The notes: generated by a model not told the origin, from the letters alone. A stretch of 64,000 nt of DNA from Amycolatopsis balhimycina FH 1894 (GCF_000384295.1 NZ_KB913037.1:3334649-3398648), one strand, 5' to 3'. Counted from the stretch's first letter, positions 25,901 through 35,534 are shown. Made by a program: numbers and translations.

Positions 25901-28562
25901 ACTGCGCGTTTCCGGCGTTGTCCGCACGCGGGCGGTTCGGCAGCCACGCCTCGGCGACCCGGCCGAGCGGGTCGAACCGGGTCTCGGCGACCCGCTGGTT
26001 CGGGTCGGTCACCTTGACCGGCAAGCCCCACGCCGGTTCCAGCGTGCTCGTGGTCACCTGGCCGAGCGCGTTCGTCAGCTTCGTCGCCGTCACCGGCAGC
26101 CCGGTGTACTCGGTTTTCGCGGTGCGGCCGAGGGCATCCGACGCGGTCATCAGCCTGCCGTAGTCGTCGTAGGTCACGCTCGCCTTCGTGACGTAGTGCG
26201 GCCCGGACGCCGGGTGCGCGTCGAGTGCCTCCTCCTTGATCGCGTTGCCGCGGCCGTCGTAGGTCGTGAGGTCGTCGGTCACCGCGTTGTCCGGGAACAC
26301 CGGCGTAGTTCCACAGTGGACGGACACGGTCTCGACGCGCGACGGCAGCGTCATCAGCCACAGATCGTTGTCGCGCGCATACGTCGTCGTGACGCAGAGG
26401 TCGTCCGACGCCGTCGCGGTGTCGCCGAGGTCGTCGACCTTGATCGGCTGGCCCTTGTCGTCGTAGGTCGTCTCGAGCCGCGACTTGCGCCAGCCGCCGC
26501 CGTTGCGCGCCGTGTAGCCGTCGACCGAGCCCGTTCCGACGAAGTACGACTTGAGCGCGCCGTGCGTCGCCGTCGGCCCCTGCCACACCGGCGTGCCGAT
26601 CTTCTTGGTCAGCACGGCGTCACCGTTGAACGTCTGGCTCTCCAGCGGGAATCCGGCCAGCCAGTCCGCGTCCGGGCGGGTGCCGCCCTCGGAGTCGGTG
26701 ACCGAGACGGCCCGCGTGCCGCCGGGCAGGTGGTCACCGTCCATGCCGCGGTAGTACCGCTCTTCGGTCGTCGTGACCGGGCCGGCCGGGTCGGCCGGCT
26801 TGCCCTGGTGCACGCGCACGCGGCCGTAGCCGCGGAACTCGTCCCAGGTCTTCTTGTCGTCCTTGACGAACTCGGACTGGCCGAAGTGCCAGGCCGCGCC
26901 GTCCAGGTACTCGTAGCTCGTCACCTGCTCGGGGTTGGCGCTGATCCGGTCGGACGTCGTCACGGTGTCGACGACGTACTTGTGGAACCAGTCCGTGCGT
27001 TCCGCCCAGTCCTTTTTGGACCACTTCGACTGGAAGCAGCGCTGGGTGTTGTTCTCCGGAACGGCGTTCGCGGTGCAGTCCGGCGGCGCGTAGTGCACCG
27101 AGGTGACGCCGCCGGTCTCGGACACGATCCCGCTGACGCGGTACCGGATCAGCGGGCCGACGCCGTCCTCCTTGAGCACGCGGTTGGGCAGCTTCACGCC
27201 CTCGAACGTCACCGCGGGCAGCGCCGCCGAACCGCCGACGAGACCGGTGTGCGTGACGCCCTTCAGCCACAGCGCGGCCTTGCCGCCGTCGCCGGGGTCG
27301 GGGAACTGCTGGTCCAGGGTCCACGCGTCGACGTCGGTGTAGTCGCTGCCGCGCAGCACCTGCGCCGTGATCTTCGCCAGCCGCTTGGTGGACCAGAACG
27401 TCGGCGTGTAGTGGTCCTTGCAGGTGGCCGCGGCGCAGTTCTCGTCCCACGGCACGTCCGGCCAGTTCCCGGTCTTCGACGGCACGCAGTCGCTGCCCGG
27501 CACGCACCGGTCGGCGGTGGTGAACAGCACCCGGCCGGTCGCCGGGGCCGTGCTGCCTTCGCGCAGGCCGTAGTCCGCGCGGGCCAGCGAGCCGCCCCGG
27601 GTGTAGGACACCGCCGCGTCCTTGACGTTCATGCCGTAGGAGTTCGCCTCCGGCTCGTACGTGTAGCGGATGACGTTGCCGTTGCGGTCGACGACTTTGT
27701 CGAGGTTCCAGCGCCAGGTCTGCAGGCAGTGCGAGGCGTCGAACGTCGCGGCGTGGCACGGCTCGTTCGCGTCGTCGCCGAACACCGGCACGGTCCACGA
27801 CGACTTCGCGTCCTTCTGCGACCCGAAGAAGTACTGGGTGCCGTCGACCGTGGTGATCTTCCAGTACTCGCCGTCGTTGTCGCCGTTGTCGGCACCCGTC
27901 AGCTTTTCGACGCGCGAGCCGTCGTCGCTCTTCGGGTGCCACGCGCCGGTGGCGTCGTCCCGGATCAGCTGGCCGCCGCCCGAGCCGTACAGCGCCGTCG
28001 CGTTCTCGTTCTTCCAGCAGAGGTCGCCGTTCTTCGGCGGTGTGGTGCCGCCTTCGGTGTCCGAGAAGCAGGCGCCGTAGGCCCGCTCGACGTACCCGGG
28101 CGCGAGCGACCAGCCGTCACCGATCCAGGACGCCTGATTGTTCGTCGCGCTCGTGTGCCCGTCCACCGCGGACGAGGAGTAGCTCAGCGCGAGATCCGGC
28201 TCGAACCCGCCCGGCGCGGGCGGCACCCGCAGCGGGTAGGACCAGCTGAAGTCGCCGCTCTGCGTGGCCACCGACCACGACGCCGACGGCGAGATCGGCG
28301 TCGCGGCGATGTTGCTTTCGCCCGCTGGGGTCGCGTTCGCGAGCTGGTCGCCGTGGAGGGCGTCGCCGCTCGCCTGGTCGGCACCGCGGCTGTCCATCTG
28401 CTGCCGGCTGACGGGCGTGGAGGACACGCCGGGCAACGGGACCGACGGGCCGGTCGCCGCGAAGGCGGCCGTCCACAGTGAACTGACCCCGGTGAACGCG
28501 AGCGAAAGGCTCACGACCAGCGTGACACCGCGTGAGGTACGTCTGGACCGCTTGGGAAACAT
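22989..28562 (-). CDS. secreted RHS-repeat protein with an unrecognised C-terminal domain
   Basis: The product has 1,857 residues. ATG 28562 has GGAGGAG upstream. A Sec signal (SRGVTLVVSLSLAFTGVSSLWTAAFA) is followed by an SpvB/TcdB-like start (SWSYPLRVPPAPGGFEPDLALSYS). Many YD/RHS repeats (for example YDAAGNITS-type units) follow, ending in the RHS core with DAASGRFLSTDPLLNPGDPQQ and YAYANNSPVSFSDPSG. The last 246 residues are variable, as in polymorphic toxins. They hold eight cysteines, a charged helix near IRQEEENERAKQINEAIRK and a glycine-rich beta-like tail. RHS shells encapsulate and deliver C-terminal toxins. No toxin family or immunity gene was recognised. It lies 25 bp after the LamG gene, so the two probably form one operon. 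Confidence 0.9.
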   Translation of the reverse strand: MFPKRSRRTSRGVTLVVSLSLAFTGVSSLWTAAFAATGPSVPLPGVSSTPVSRQQMDSRGADQASGDALHGDQLANATPAGESNIAATPISPSASWSVATQSGDFSWSYPLRVPPAPGGFEPDLALSYSSSAVDGHTSATNNQASWIGDGWSLAPGYVERAYGACFSDTEGGTTPPKNGDLCWKNENATALYGSGGGQLIRDDATGAWHPKSDDGSRVEKLTGADNGDNDGEYWKITTVDGTQYFFGSQKDAKSSWTVPVFGDDANEPCHAATFDASHCLQTWRWNLDKVVDRNGNVIRYTYEPEANSYGMNVKDAAVSYTRGGSLARADYGLREGSTAPATGRVLFTTADRCVPGSDCVPSKTGNWPDVPWDENCAAATCKDHYTPTFWSTKRLAKITAQVLRGSDYTDVDAWTLDQQFPDPGDGGKAALWLKGVTHTGLVGGSAALPAVTFEGVKLPNRVLKEDGVGPLIRYRVSGIVSETGGVTSVHYAPPDCTANAVPENNTQRCFQSKWSKKDWAERTDWFHKYVVDTVTTSDRISANPEQVTSYEYLDGAAWHFGQSEFVKDDKKTWDEFRGYGRVRVHQGKPADPAGPVTTTEERYYRGMDGDHLPGGTRAVSVTDSEGGTRPDADWLAGFPLESQTFNGDAVLTKKIGTPVWQGPTATHGALKSYFVGTGSVDGYTARNGGGWRKSRLETTYDDKGQPIKVDDLGDTATASDDLCVTTTYARDNDLWLMTLPSRVETVSVHCGTTPVFPDNAVTDDLTTYDGRGNAIKEEALDAHPASGPHYVTKASVTYDDYGRLMTASDALGRTAKTEYTGLPVTATKLTNALGQVTTSTLEPAWGLPVKVTDPNQRVAETRFDPLGRVAEAWLPNRPRADNAGNAQFTYLIRNDGPSVITTSKVGPNGNYTSSNTLYDGLARVRQVQQPTNGGRLLVDTRYDSQGRQFKTTQPYFNDGAVDDKLWVASDTEVPGLTFTEYDAAGRVSASIQKAAGQEKWRTTTTYDADRTNVTPPRGATPATTIVDARGRTTELWQYHGTTADGEHDVTKYGYTPSGQQSSLTDPAGNTWRWTYDLLGRQVRSDDVDRGTSRRAYDDAGQLVSATDGRNTTLSYVYDKLGRKTETHSGAATGPLVEKFTYDTVPFAIGKLASSTRYVGGTAYTSSVDAYSPLYQPMQTTTSIPQPEGLLAGNYTSYLGYNPDGSVKGEAYAAAGGLPAETLMHVYDDLGRPTTSSGGYDGNTDEFVTGTDYTRYGEPQRIQLGDTGKRAWLSYYYDTNTRRLNRSIVDAEVPAPMQDDLNYAYDPAGNITSIADTPQGRAADVQCFAYDYLRRLSDAWTPSGGCAATRDAATLNGPAPYWQSFTYDKVGNRLTAVQHGKTGNVTQTSSYPASGHLVQSVKTEGTQGGPSTTTYGYDAAGNTTARAGQQLEWDAEGHLTKVTEAGVSTEFLYDASGTRLIRRDPTGSTLYLPGQELRADKATARVTVSRYYTHGGKTVAVRTAKGISWLADDHQGTPRLAIDSATLKVTPRRQDPFGSPRGPAADIPGDRGFVGGTEDTSIGLTGVGAREYDAASGRFLSTDPLLNPGDPQQLQGYAYANNSPVSFSDPSGMIASGPDGECAKFCAYKPGHNPATNSQPDLEWNVHNCPSGEYYCKAQHGHGPKTKGCPDGAKSCNYVKGTKAPWEIRQEEENERAKQINEAIRKSGMIEHIPEHGWFEISNVAKFETGSICLQNQIGALVEVGWKGCVNWDNHGITFSGGANLSLTVGGGEKLSFVLKLSHGAMADQVDSGISLEGKAGFEGTLGLGAGLQGGVDAAIVGGPSTEFLQYEFTMGAHVSVASVGLSGGLNSGYVIRH

Positions 28563-28587
28563 GGGTTTCTCCTCCGATGCCGGCAGC

Positions 28588-31500
28588 TCAGGCGGCCGGG
28601 AAGACCGGTGTGGTGGTGGGCGCGGTGGTCAGGACGTAGCCGAGCTGCCGGTCGAACGTGGCCCCGTTGCAGTCGGCGTACGTCGTCGTGAACAGCTCGG
28701 TGCCGCCCGCCTTGCACCGGTACAGGGCGGTGCCGGCGCCGTCCGGTGGTGCCGCGGTGAAGATCTGGCCGAGCACGCGCTCGGTCGTCTTCCCCTCGCA
28801 CGCCGCGTCGGTGGACAGGAACTGGTCGGTCCCGGTGGTGCAGCTCAGCAGCGGCACCGTGCCGGACTGCGCGAGCATCGGCAGCACGCCCTGCGGCCCC
28901 TCGGTCCAGTAACCCGGCGGCGGGCCGTAGGTCGTGTTGACGTGGTCGTAGCCGAGGTCGGTCATGTACCGGACCAGCAGGCCGTAGGCGAGGGTGTAGC
29001 CGAGCAGGCCTTCCTTCGTCCCGGCGTTCTCACAGGCCGCGTCCCGCGAATCGAAGTGCTCGCTGCCGCCCGCGTTGCAGCGGTAGACCGCGACCGTCGG
29101 CAGGTTCGACGGCTGCTTGGTGTAGACCTTGCCGATCTCCCCCACCACGGTCTTGCCTTCGCAGGCGGCGTCGGCGGAGGTGAACCCGTCGTAGCCGTCC
29201 TTGCAGGAATAGAGCGACCGCGTGTTGGGCTGGTCACCGCTCACGAGCAGGCCGAGCGGCTGCTCGAAGTGGTAACCCGCGGGCGACGGCGCCGACGTGT
29301 TCGCACTGACCCGTTCGACATAGCCGTTGGCGAACCGGCCGAGCTGGCCCGGCTGCGCCACCGGGTAGCTCGCGCGCCGCGCGATCGCCGCGTCGTCCAG
29401 TGCACCCGTTTCGACGTTCGTCTCGTCGAGCGCGCCGGTGAAGAAGTCCGCGGACTGGCCGCTGAGCTTGTCGCGCCCGAGGCTGAACGCGCCCGCCGCG
29501 CGCCAGAGCGTGACGTTGTCCCTGGTGCCCGCGAGCTTTCCGTCGACGTACACCCGCAGCTGGTGCCGGATGTTGTCGTAGACGCCGGTGACGTGCGTCC
29601 AGATGTTCAGCACGGTCTCCTGCGACGCGACGGCGTACACCATCGGCGCCGCGTCGGTGTCCGACTGCGCCGCCCCGAAGATCCAGCGCTTGAGCTCGGG
29701 CCGGTACTGCAGCGCGAACCCGCTCTGCCGCACCCCGTCCTGCGCGGCGATCGTGGCCACCTTGTCGCCTCGGCCCAGCCGGGCCCAGGACGAGACCGTC
29801 AGGCTGTCCTGCATGTTGTGCACGATCCACTTCGCGGTGCCGTGGCCGGTGCCGTCCAGCTGCAGCGCCTTGCCGCTGACCCCCGGCACGTAGGACGCGC
29901 CACCGGTGAGCGTGACGTCGTCCTGGCGCCAGGTGACGTCCCGCGCGGTGCCGTCGTCGTACGGCCACCGCCCGGCGTTCGGCACGTAGGTGTCCTCGCG
30001 GACCTTCGCCATCTCGGCCGCGGACAGCGCGTGCCCGAACACCCGCACGTCGTCGATCGCCCGCGGGAAGAACTGCGCGTTGACGCCGTTCCACTTGGCC
30101 CGCCCGATGGTCAGCGGGCCGGTCCCCGGCGTGATCTTGACGTTGCTCTGCGCCGCTTGCAGCACGCCGTTGAGGTACAGGCGGACCTGGTGCAGCTGGT
30201 CGTCGTAGGACATCGCGACGTGCATCCAGTCGGTCCACATCGCCGCCACCGTGGAGGTGAGGGTGACCGTGGCCGCGTTGTCCTGGTCGGCCAGTGGCAC
30301 GCGCACGCCCCATTTGTCGGCGGCCGCGTTGTACTGCAGCATGAACGAGCTCACGCGGCTGCCGTCCTGCGCGACGATCGTGCGGTCGCCGTTCTTGCCC
30401 TCCGTCAGGTTCACCCACGCGGCCACCGAGAAGCTGCCGCCGGTCAGCACCGGCGCCGCGGTCTCGGCGTAGCCGCTGGTGCCGTCGAGCAGGCTCGACG
30501 GGCCCTTGCGGCCCCCGGCGATCCAGCTGTAGCCGCCCTTCAGCGTGGCGTTGTGCCCCTTGCCCGAAGTGTCGCCGACGGTGGCGCCGGTGTTCTCGTC
30601 GAACGTCCAGTACCCCAGGTCGGCCGCCGGCAGCTTGGCCGGGGCGTTGCCCTCCTCCGGCGGATACGACTTGAGCAGCGCGGAGATGCGGTCCTTGTCG
30701 AGCGCGCCGGTGTAGACCCGCGTGTCGTCGATGTCACCGATCCAGTTCTGCTTGGCCGTGTTGCCGTCGATCTTGCCGCGCCCGATCGCGGCGCCGCCGG
30801 TGGCGTTCCACCGCGAGTTGAGCGTGCCGTCGCCGATGCGGGTTCCGTTGACGTAGAGCCAGATCTTCTTGGCCGGCTGGTCGTAGACGCCGACCAGGTG
30901 GACCCAGTGGTCCTGGTCCGCGCCCTCGACGGACACCGCCGCCTTGGTGATCGTCGCGTGGTCGGCGTCGGACTCGGGCATCTCGAACGTCCACTTGCCC
31001 GCCTGGTTGTCCAGGGTGTCCTTGACGTACCCGAGCCGGAACTTGCTGGCGTGGTCGCCGTCCACCGACAGCACGACCCGCTTGCACTCCGGGACCTGCG
31101 AAAGATCGCAGTCCGGCTTGCCCATGCGCACCCACGTCGACACCGAGAAGCTCTCGTCGGTGCGGAGGTCGACGCCGGTCGTGGTCAGCGAACCGGTGCC
31201 GTCCACGTGGACCGCGTTGCCGACGCGGCCGGGGATCAGCGAGACCCCACCGGTGTACGCCGCCCCGCGGGCCCCGACGGCGTCACCGGCGTTGCTGCCG
31301 CTGGGCTCGTCGAACCGCCAGTCGTGCACCAGCGCCAGGTCGCGGCCGGCCTGCGTGCGGACCTCGCCGGCGAACAGCGCGCGGCCGTAGAGCTTGACGT
31401 CGTCGACGGCGCCGGGCAGGTAGTTGGTCCAGGCGCTCGCCCACTTCGCGCGGCCCACGTCGAACTCGCCCCTGGCGTTCCAGTTCGCCGCCGTGTAGCG

Positions 31501-34500
31501 GCCGGTCACCGACGGCACGCCGTTGACGTAGAGCGACATCGTGCCGGCCGCCTTGTCGTAGACCGCCGCCAGATGCGTCCAGACCCCCGGCTGCGCGGCC
31601 TCGGTCGACCGGAGCCGGACCGCGTCCGGCGAGTCGGCGTCCGGGCCGTGCATCGAGAACGCCCAGTGGTTGTCGTCCTTTCCGCTGTACCCCAGCCAGA
31701 ACGCCGACGTGTGGTCGCCGTTCTGGCTCGCGACCGCGGTCCAGCCCGCGGGCTGGGCATCCAGCTTCACCCAGGCCGACACGCTGAAGCTCTGGCTCGT
31801 GTCGGGCCCGGCGGGCGCCTTCACGAAGTCGTCGGCGCCGTCGAGGTCGACCGCGAGGTCGGCTTGGTCGGGCGCGTTCGCCTGCCCCGCGGTGAAGGGC
31901 TGCGTCGGCGTGATCGTCCCGTTCCGGCCGCGGCCCGAGTCGTCGGTGGCGTCACCGTCGAACTTCCAGCTGCCCTGCGTGACGTCGTCGCGGGCGACCA
32001 TCGCCTGTACCTCGCCGGCGGTGAGCACGCGGCCGTAGGCGCGTACCTCGTCGAGCGTGCCCTCCCAGTTGTGGCCGAAGTTGCCCGTCATCTTGCCGCG
32101 GCCGATGGTGAACGGCCCGGTCGCGTTGAACCCGGCGGTGCGCGGCGCGGTGCCGGCGAGCCTGCCGTTGACGTAGATCCGGATCTCCTTGGCCTGGTCG
32201 TCGTAGACCGCGGCCAGGTGCGTCCAGGTGTCCATCGGGTTGGCGGGTGCGTCGACCCGCACGGCGTCGTCGCCGGGCCGGGTGAGCGCGTCCGCCGACG
32301 GCAGGTAGACCTCCCACTTGTTGCCCGTGGCCAGCGGCCGGTAGCCGAGCAGGAAGCCGCTGTTGACGGCGCCGTCCTGCGAAGCCGCGGCGTAGAACCC
32401 GCCGTCGACGGGCTGGGCGATCTTCGGGTTCACCCACGCCGCCACCGAGAAGCTCTGGTCGGTCCGCAGCATCGGCCCGCTCGTGGCGGCGTACCCGGTG
32501 CCGCCCGTCACGAGCCCGCCGCCGACCGCGCCGTTCTGGGTGAACGCCGCATCGCCGGACAGCGTCGCGGATTCCCCGCCGGGTACCGAGTTCGCCGCCT
32601 TGGTGCCGTTCTTGTCCTCGAACCGCCACTGTCCCGTTTGGACATTGTCGCCGGTGACCATGGCGAGCACCTCGGCGTCCGACACGAGCCGGTCGTAGGC
32701 CCGGACCTCGTCGATCCGGCCGGGGAAGCCGGTGCCGATGCGGAGGAGGTCGCTGCCCTGCCACGAGGACGGCGCGGCCGCGCTCCCGGCCGGCACGCCG
32801 TTGACGTAGAGCCGCACCTTGTGGCCGACGGCGTCATAGGACGCGGCGAGGTGTGTCCAAACGCCGGCGGCCGCGGGCTGGACCGACCGGACGAAGTTGT
32901 AGCCGGGCGGGCTCGCCGAATCCGTCTGCGGCATCACGAAGACCCACTTGCCCGTGTTGCCCTCGTACTGCAGGCAGAACGAGCAGGTGGTGGTCCCCCA
33001 CTGCGTGATGACCCGGTGGGACCCGGCGTCGGCGGCGTCGAGCTTCACCCACGCGGCGACGCTGAAGCTTTCCGTCGCCTGGACCGTGTTCGGCGCGGTG
33101 ACCTGCTGCGTGCCGTCGAGCTTGATCGCGGAGCCGACCGCGCCGGGCGCGTAGACCGGGTTGCCGACGGCGCTGCCGTCACGCCAGCCGAGGTTGGCGT
33201 CGTCCTTGAGGTTGCCCTCGAACGACCACTGCGCGAGCGGCCCGTTGCCGGGCTTGACGTACACGTGGAACGTCCGGACCGGGCTCGGGTGCCCGCCGCG
33301 GTCGAAGCTCCACACGTTCAGGTCGCGCGGGCCGTCGCCGTCCGGCGCGGTGGACACCGTGGCGGTGCCGCCGAGCGCGTTCGCGTCGACCTGCGTCTGC
33401 GGGCCCGAACCCCAGCTGTAGACGTAGTGGTCGATGTCGGTGACGCCGTTGGCGCCGAAGGTGAACGTGCCGGGAATGCCCGTTCCGCCGTGCCAGCGGT
33501 TGTCCTCCTGGTAGAGCACGCCGGTGACGGTCGGTGGGACGGTAACGCGGGTGCCGTCGACCACGAAGGGGCCGGGGCCTTGGCGCCAGTCGCCCGCGTC
33601 GGCGTTGTCGCCGTTGTCGTAGGTGTCGTACGGCTGGACCCACAGCGTCATCGTGTGGCCGTCCTTGTTGCGCAGGTCGATGTCCGTGCTGTGGTAGGCA
33701 CCGGACGCCTGCAGGCCGCCCCAGCGTTCTTCGCGGGCGCTGTCGGTGTAGATGTGCCACCACGGCTTGACGGCGTTGCCGTCCGGGTCGGTCAGCCGCG
33801 CCGAGAACCGGATGAAGTCGTCGCCGACGTAGGGCTTTCCGTCACACCAGCGGCACGGGGCCTTCAGCGGCGGGTCGGTCGCGAGGTCACTCGCCGGGTC
33901 GGGCCGGGTGTTGTAGTTGACCACCAGGAGGGTGTCGCCCGGGCTGTACTTGCGCCAGGCGAGCTGGTCGCCCTCGTCGGAGGCCTTGAGGAAGTAGGTG
34001 GAGACGCCGCTCTGGTTGACCGCGCCGGTGGCCGGGAACCCGATCCCCTTGTAGCCGCCGCACGACGAGCCGTACACGCTGGGCGCGACGACGTCGCTGA
34101 CCTTCCAGCCCTGCGGCGCGTTGTTCCAGGTGGTGCCGTCGTCGATGGTGCCGGTGGCCATGAACAGCTGGTGCCAGCGGTCGTTGCAGCTCGGGCTGTG
34201 CACCACGGTGCTGTTCAGCCACGCGCCGATCACCCGGCGCCCGTTGAGGAACCCGGTGTCGTACTGGAAGTACGAACGGGCGATCCCGATGCCGTTGCAG
34301 CCGCCGCTGGCCGTGTAGCAGGCGCCGACCTGCGCCCACTGGCCGTCGCCGCTGGTGCGCGGGTACGCCGTGCCGGGCTTGCCCGACAGGACCGTGTTCC
34401 AGGTGGTCCAGCCGAAGGTGTGCCAGTCGGGGTCGACCACGACCGGGTAGACGGTCGCCTTGTCGAGGAAGAACTTCCGGTCCGGCACGAGCGTCAGGGT

Positions 34501-35277
34501 CTGCGCGCCGAGCTCGACGCCGACGGTGCTGCGGGCGCCCGCACCGTCCCACATGACGGCCGGCGGAGCGGAGAAGATCTCCTTGCCCTTGTCGTCGGAA
34601 GCGTGCAGCGAACCGGCACCGCCGCTTTTCACCGTGACACCGGTGGTCTCGAGCCGCAGCGCGATCTTGGCGAGGTTCCCGGCGGCGTCGGTGTTCTTGA
34701 CGACGAACTGCTGGCGGTAGCCGTCGCGTCCGGCGCGCATGACGAGGTCGACGCCGGGCAGCAGCTCGCGGTAGGTGGCGGCGTCACCGTCGACCTCCGG
34801 CACCGGGAGGGTGCCCGGCCAGCGCAGCGCGAGCCGCTTGCCGTCCCGGGTGAGCTCGGCCAGCGGCGCGACGCTGCCGCCGCCGGAAAGCGCGAGGTCG
34901 CCCTCGGCGGCGACCGGGCGGACCGCGCCGTCGGCGCCCTTGACGAGCCGGGTGTCGACGGGCGCCCAGCCGGTGCCGCGCTTGACCCGCACCGGGACGG
35001 CGGACAGCTCGGCGGTCATGGTGCCGTCGGGATTGGCGTAGGTGGTCCGGGTTTCGGTGCGCCGTCCGGCGACCTCGACCCGGGAACCCTGGTGGTACGC
35101 GGCATTCGCCGCGCTCGCCTCGTCCGGCGCGGCCGCGACGGGCGCGGCGGCGAGCGGTGCGGGTGTCCGGTGGACGGACAGGGCGGTGCCGGCCACGAGC
35201 AGCACGGCAAGCAGCGCGAGTGCGCGCCGCCAGGGTCTGTGTCCGGCGGGGTCCTTCCCGCGGGCAGCCTCGAACAT
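28588..35277 (-). CDS. giant secreted protein with DNRLRE-like region, six LamG domains and Cys-pair repeats
   Basis: The product has 2,229 residues. ATG 35277 has GGGGGGAGAG upstream. The N-terminus is a signal or anchor (RALALLAVLLVAGTALSV). About residues 280-425 look like a DNRLRE module (NGRRVIGAWLNSTVV, ATGTIDDGTTWNNAPQGW). Six LamG/concanavalin-like domains each carry an SFSVAAWVKL-type strand, near residues 734, 941, 1162, 1376, 1612 and 1821. The last 210 residues hold four repeats of the form LYRCKAGG..F.S.DAAC(E)G..LGY, with paired cysteines. LamG domains bind glycans or proteins outside the cell. The gene precedes the RHS gene, a pairing common in actinomycetes, and may supply surface anchoring or receptor binding for it. 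Confidence 0.88.
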   Translation of the reverse strand: MFEAARGKDPAGHRPWRRALALLAVLLVAGTALSVHRTPAPLAAAPVAAAPDEASAANAAYHQGSRVEVAGRRTETRTTYANPDGTMTAELSAVPVRVKRGTGWAPVDTRLVKGADGAVRPVAAEGDLALSGGGSVAPLAELTRDGKRLALRWPGTLPVPEVDGDAATYRELLPGVDLVMRAGRDGYRQQFVVKNTDAAGNLAKIALRLETTGVTVKSGGAGSLHASDDKGKEIFSAPPAVMWDGAGARSTVGVELGAQTLTLVPDRKFFLDKATVYPVVVDPDWHTFGWTTWNTVLSGKPGTAYPRTSGDGQWAQVGACYTASGGCNGIGIARSYFQYDTGFLNGRRVIGAWLNSTVVHSPSCNDRWHQLFMATGTIDDGTTWNNAPQGWKVSDVVAPSVYGSSCGGYKGIGFPATGAVNQSGVSTYFLKASDEGDQLAWRKYSPGDTLLVVNYNTRPDPASDLATDPPLKAPCRWCDGKPYVGDDFIRFSARLTDPDGNAVKPWWHIYTDSAREERWGGLQASGAYHSTDIDLRNKDGHTMTLWVQPYDTYDNGDNADAGDWRQGPGPFVVDGTRVTVPPTVTGVLYQEDNRWHGGTGIPGTFTFGANGVTDIDHYVYSWGSGPQTQVDANALGGTATVSTAPDGDGPRDLNVWSFDRGGHPSPVRTFHVYVKPGNGPLAQWSFEGNLKDDANLGWRDGSAVGNPVYAPGAVGSAIKLDGTQQVTAPNTVQATESFSVAAWVKLDAADAGSHRVITQWGTTTCSFCLQYEGNTGKWVFVMPQTDSASPPGYNFVRSVQPAAAGVWTHLAASYDAVGHKVRLYVNGVPAGSAAAPSSWQGSDLLRIGTGFPGRIDEVRAYDRLVSDAEVLAMVTGDNVQTGQWRFEDKNGTKAANSVPGGESATLSGDAAFTQNGAVGGGLVTGGTGYAATSGPMLRTDQSFSVAAWVNPKIAQPVDGGFYAAASQDGAVNSGFLLGYRPLATGNKWEVYLPSADALTRPGDDAVRVDAPANPMDTWTHLAAVYDDQAKEIRIYVNGRLAGTAPRTAGFNATGPFTIGRGKMTGNFGHNWEGTLDEVRAYGRVLTAGEVQAMVARDDVTQGSWKFDGDATDDSGRGRNGTITPTQPFTAGQANAPDQADLAVDLDGADDFVKAPAGPDTSQSFSVSAWVKLDAQPAGWTAVASQNGDHTSAFWLGYSGKDDNHWAFSMHGPDADSPDAVRLRSTEAAQPGVWTHLAAVYDKAAGTMSLYVNGVPSVTGRYTAANWNARGEFDVGRAKWASAWTNYLPGAVDDVKLYGRALFAGEVRTQAGRDLALVHDWRFDEPSGSNAGDAVGARGAAYTGGVSLIPGRVGNAVHVDGTGSLTTTGVDLRTDESFSVSTWVRMGKPDCDLSQVPECKRVVLSVDGDHASKFRLGYVKDTLDNQAGKWTFEMPESDADHATITKAAVSVEGADQDHWVHLVGVYDQPAKKIWLYVNGTRIGDGTLNSRWNATGGAAIGRGKIDGNTAKQNWIGDIDDTRVYTGALDKDRISALLKSYPPEEGNAPAKLPAADLGYWTFDENTGATVGDTSGKGHNATLKGGYSWIAGGRKGPSSLLDGTSGYAETAAPVLTGGSFSVAAWVNLTEGKNGDRTIVAQDGSRVSSFMLQYNAAADKWGVRVPLADQDNAATVTLTSTVAAMWTDWMHVAMSYDDQLHQVRLYLNGVLQAAQSNVKITPGTGPLTIGRAKWNGVNAQFFPRAIDDVRVFGHALSAAEMAKVREDTYVPNAGRWPYDDGTARDVTWRQDDVTLTGGASYVPGVSGKALQLDGTGHGTAKWIVHNMQDSLTVSSWARLGRGDKVATIAAQDGVRQSGFALQYRPELKRWIFGAAQSDTDAAPMVYAVASQETVLNIWTHVTGVYDNIRHQLRVYVDGKLAGTRDNVTLWRAAGAFSLGRDKLSGQSADFFTGALDETNVETGALDDAAIARRASYPVAQPGQLGRFANGYVERVSANTSAPSPAGYHFEQPLGLLVSGDQPNTRSLYSCKDGYDGFTSADAACEGKTVVGEIGKVYTKQPSNLPTVAVYRCNAGGSEHFDSRDAACENAGTKEGLLGYTLAYGLLVRYMTDLGYDHVNTTYGPPPGYWTEGPQGVLPMLAQSGTVPLLSCTTGTDQFLSTDAACEGKTTERVLGQIFTAAPPDGAGTALYRCKAGGTELFTTTYADCNGATFDRQLGYVLTTAPTTTPVFPAA

Positions 35278-35534
35278 GGTTCTCTCCCCCCGTATCCGCC
35301 GGCCTCGACCGGCGGGCGTCCCTGTGGATTCGCTACCGGAGGCGTTCGCCCGAATGGCCCCAAATCCATCCGGAACGCCCCGGAGCGCGCATTCCACGAG
35401 GAACGCTAACAATCCGCCTGACACCCGGAGCGCTCTCGCGACAAGCCCCCCATACCGGCTTCGACCAGCGGAAACCGCGCACGGCGGCACAATCCCGGCG
35501 GCAAAACTGCCGCCGGGACCCGGGCCACCGAAGG

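Noticed and set aside
28264..35409. Very long plus-strand open frame (over 2,300 codons) opposite the LamG and RHS genes
   Set aside because: It is Arg/Val/Asp-rich low-complexity translation, antisense to well-supported genes. High GC keeps such frames open by chance.
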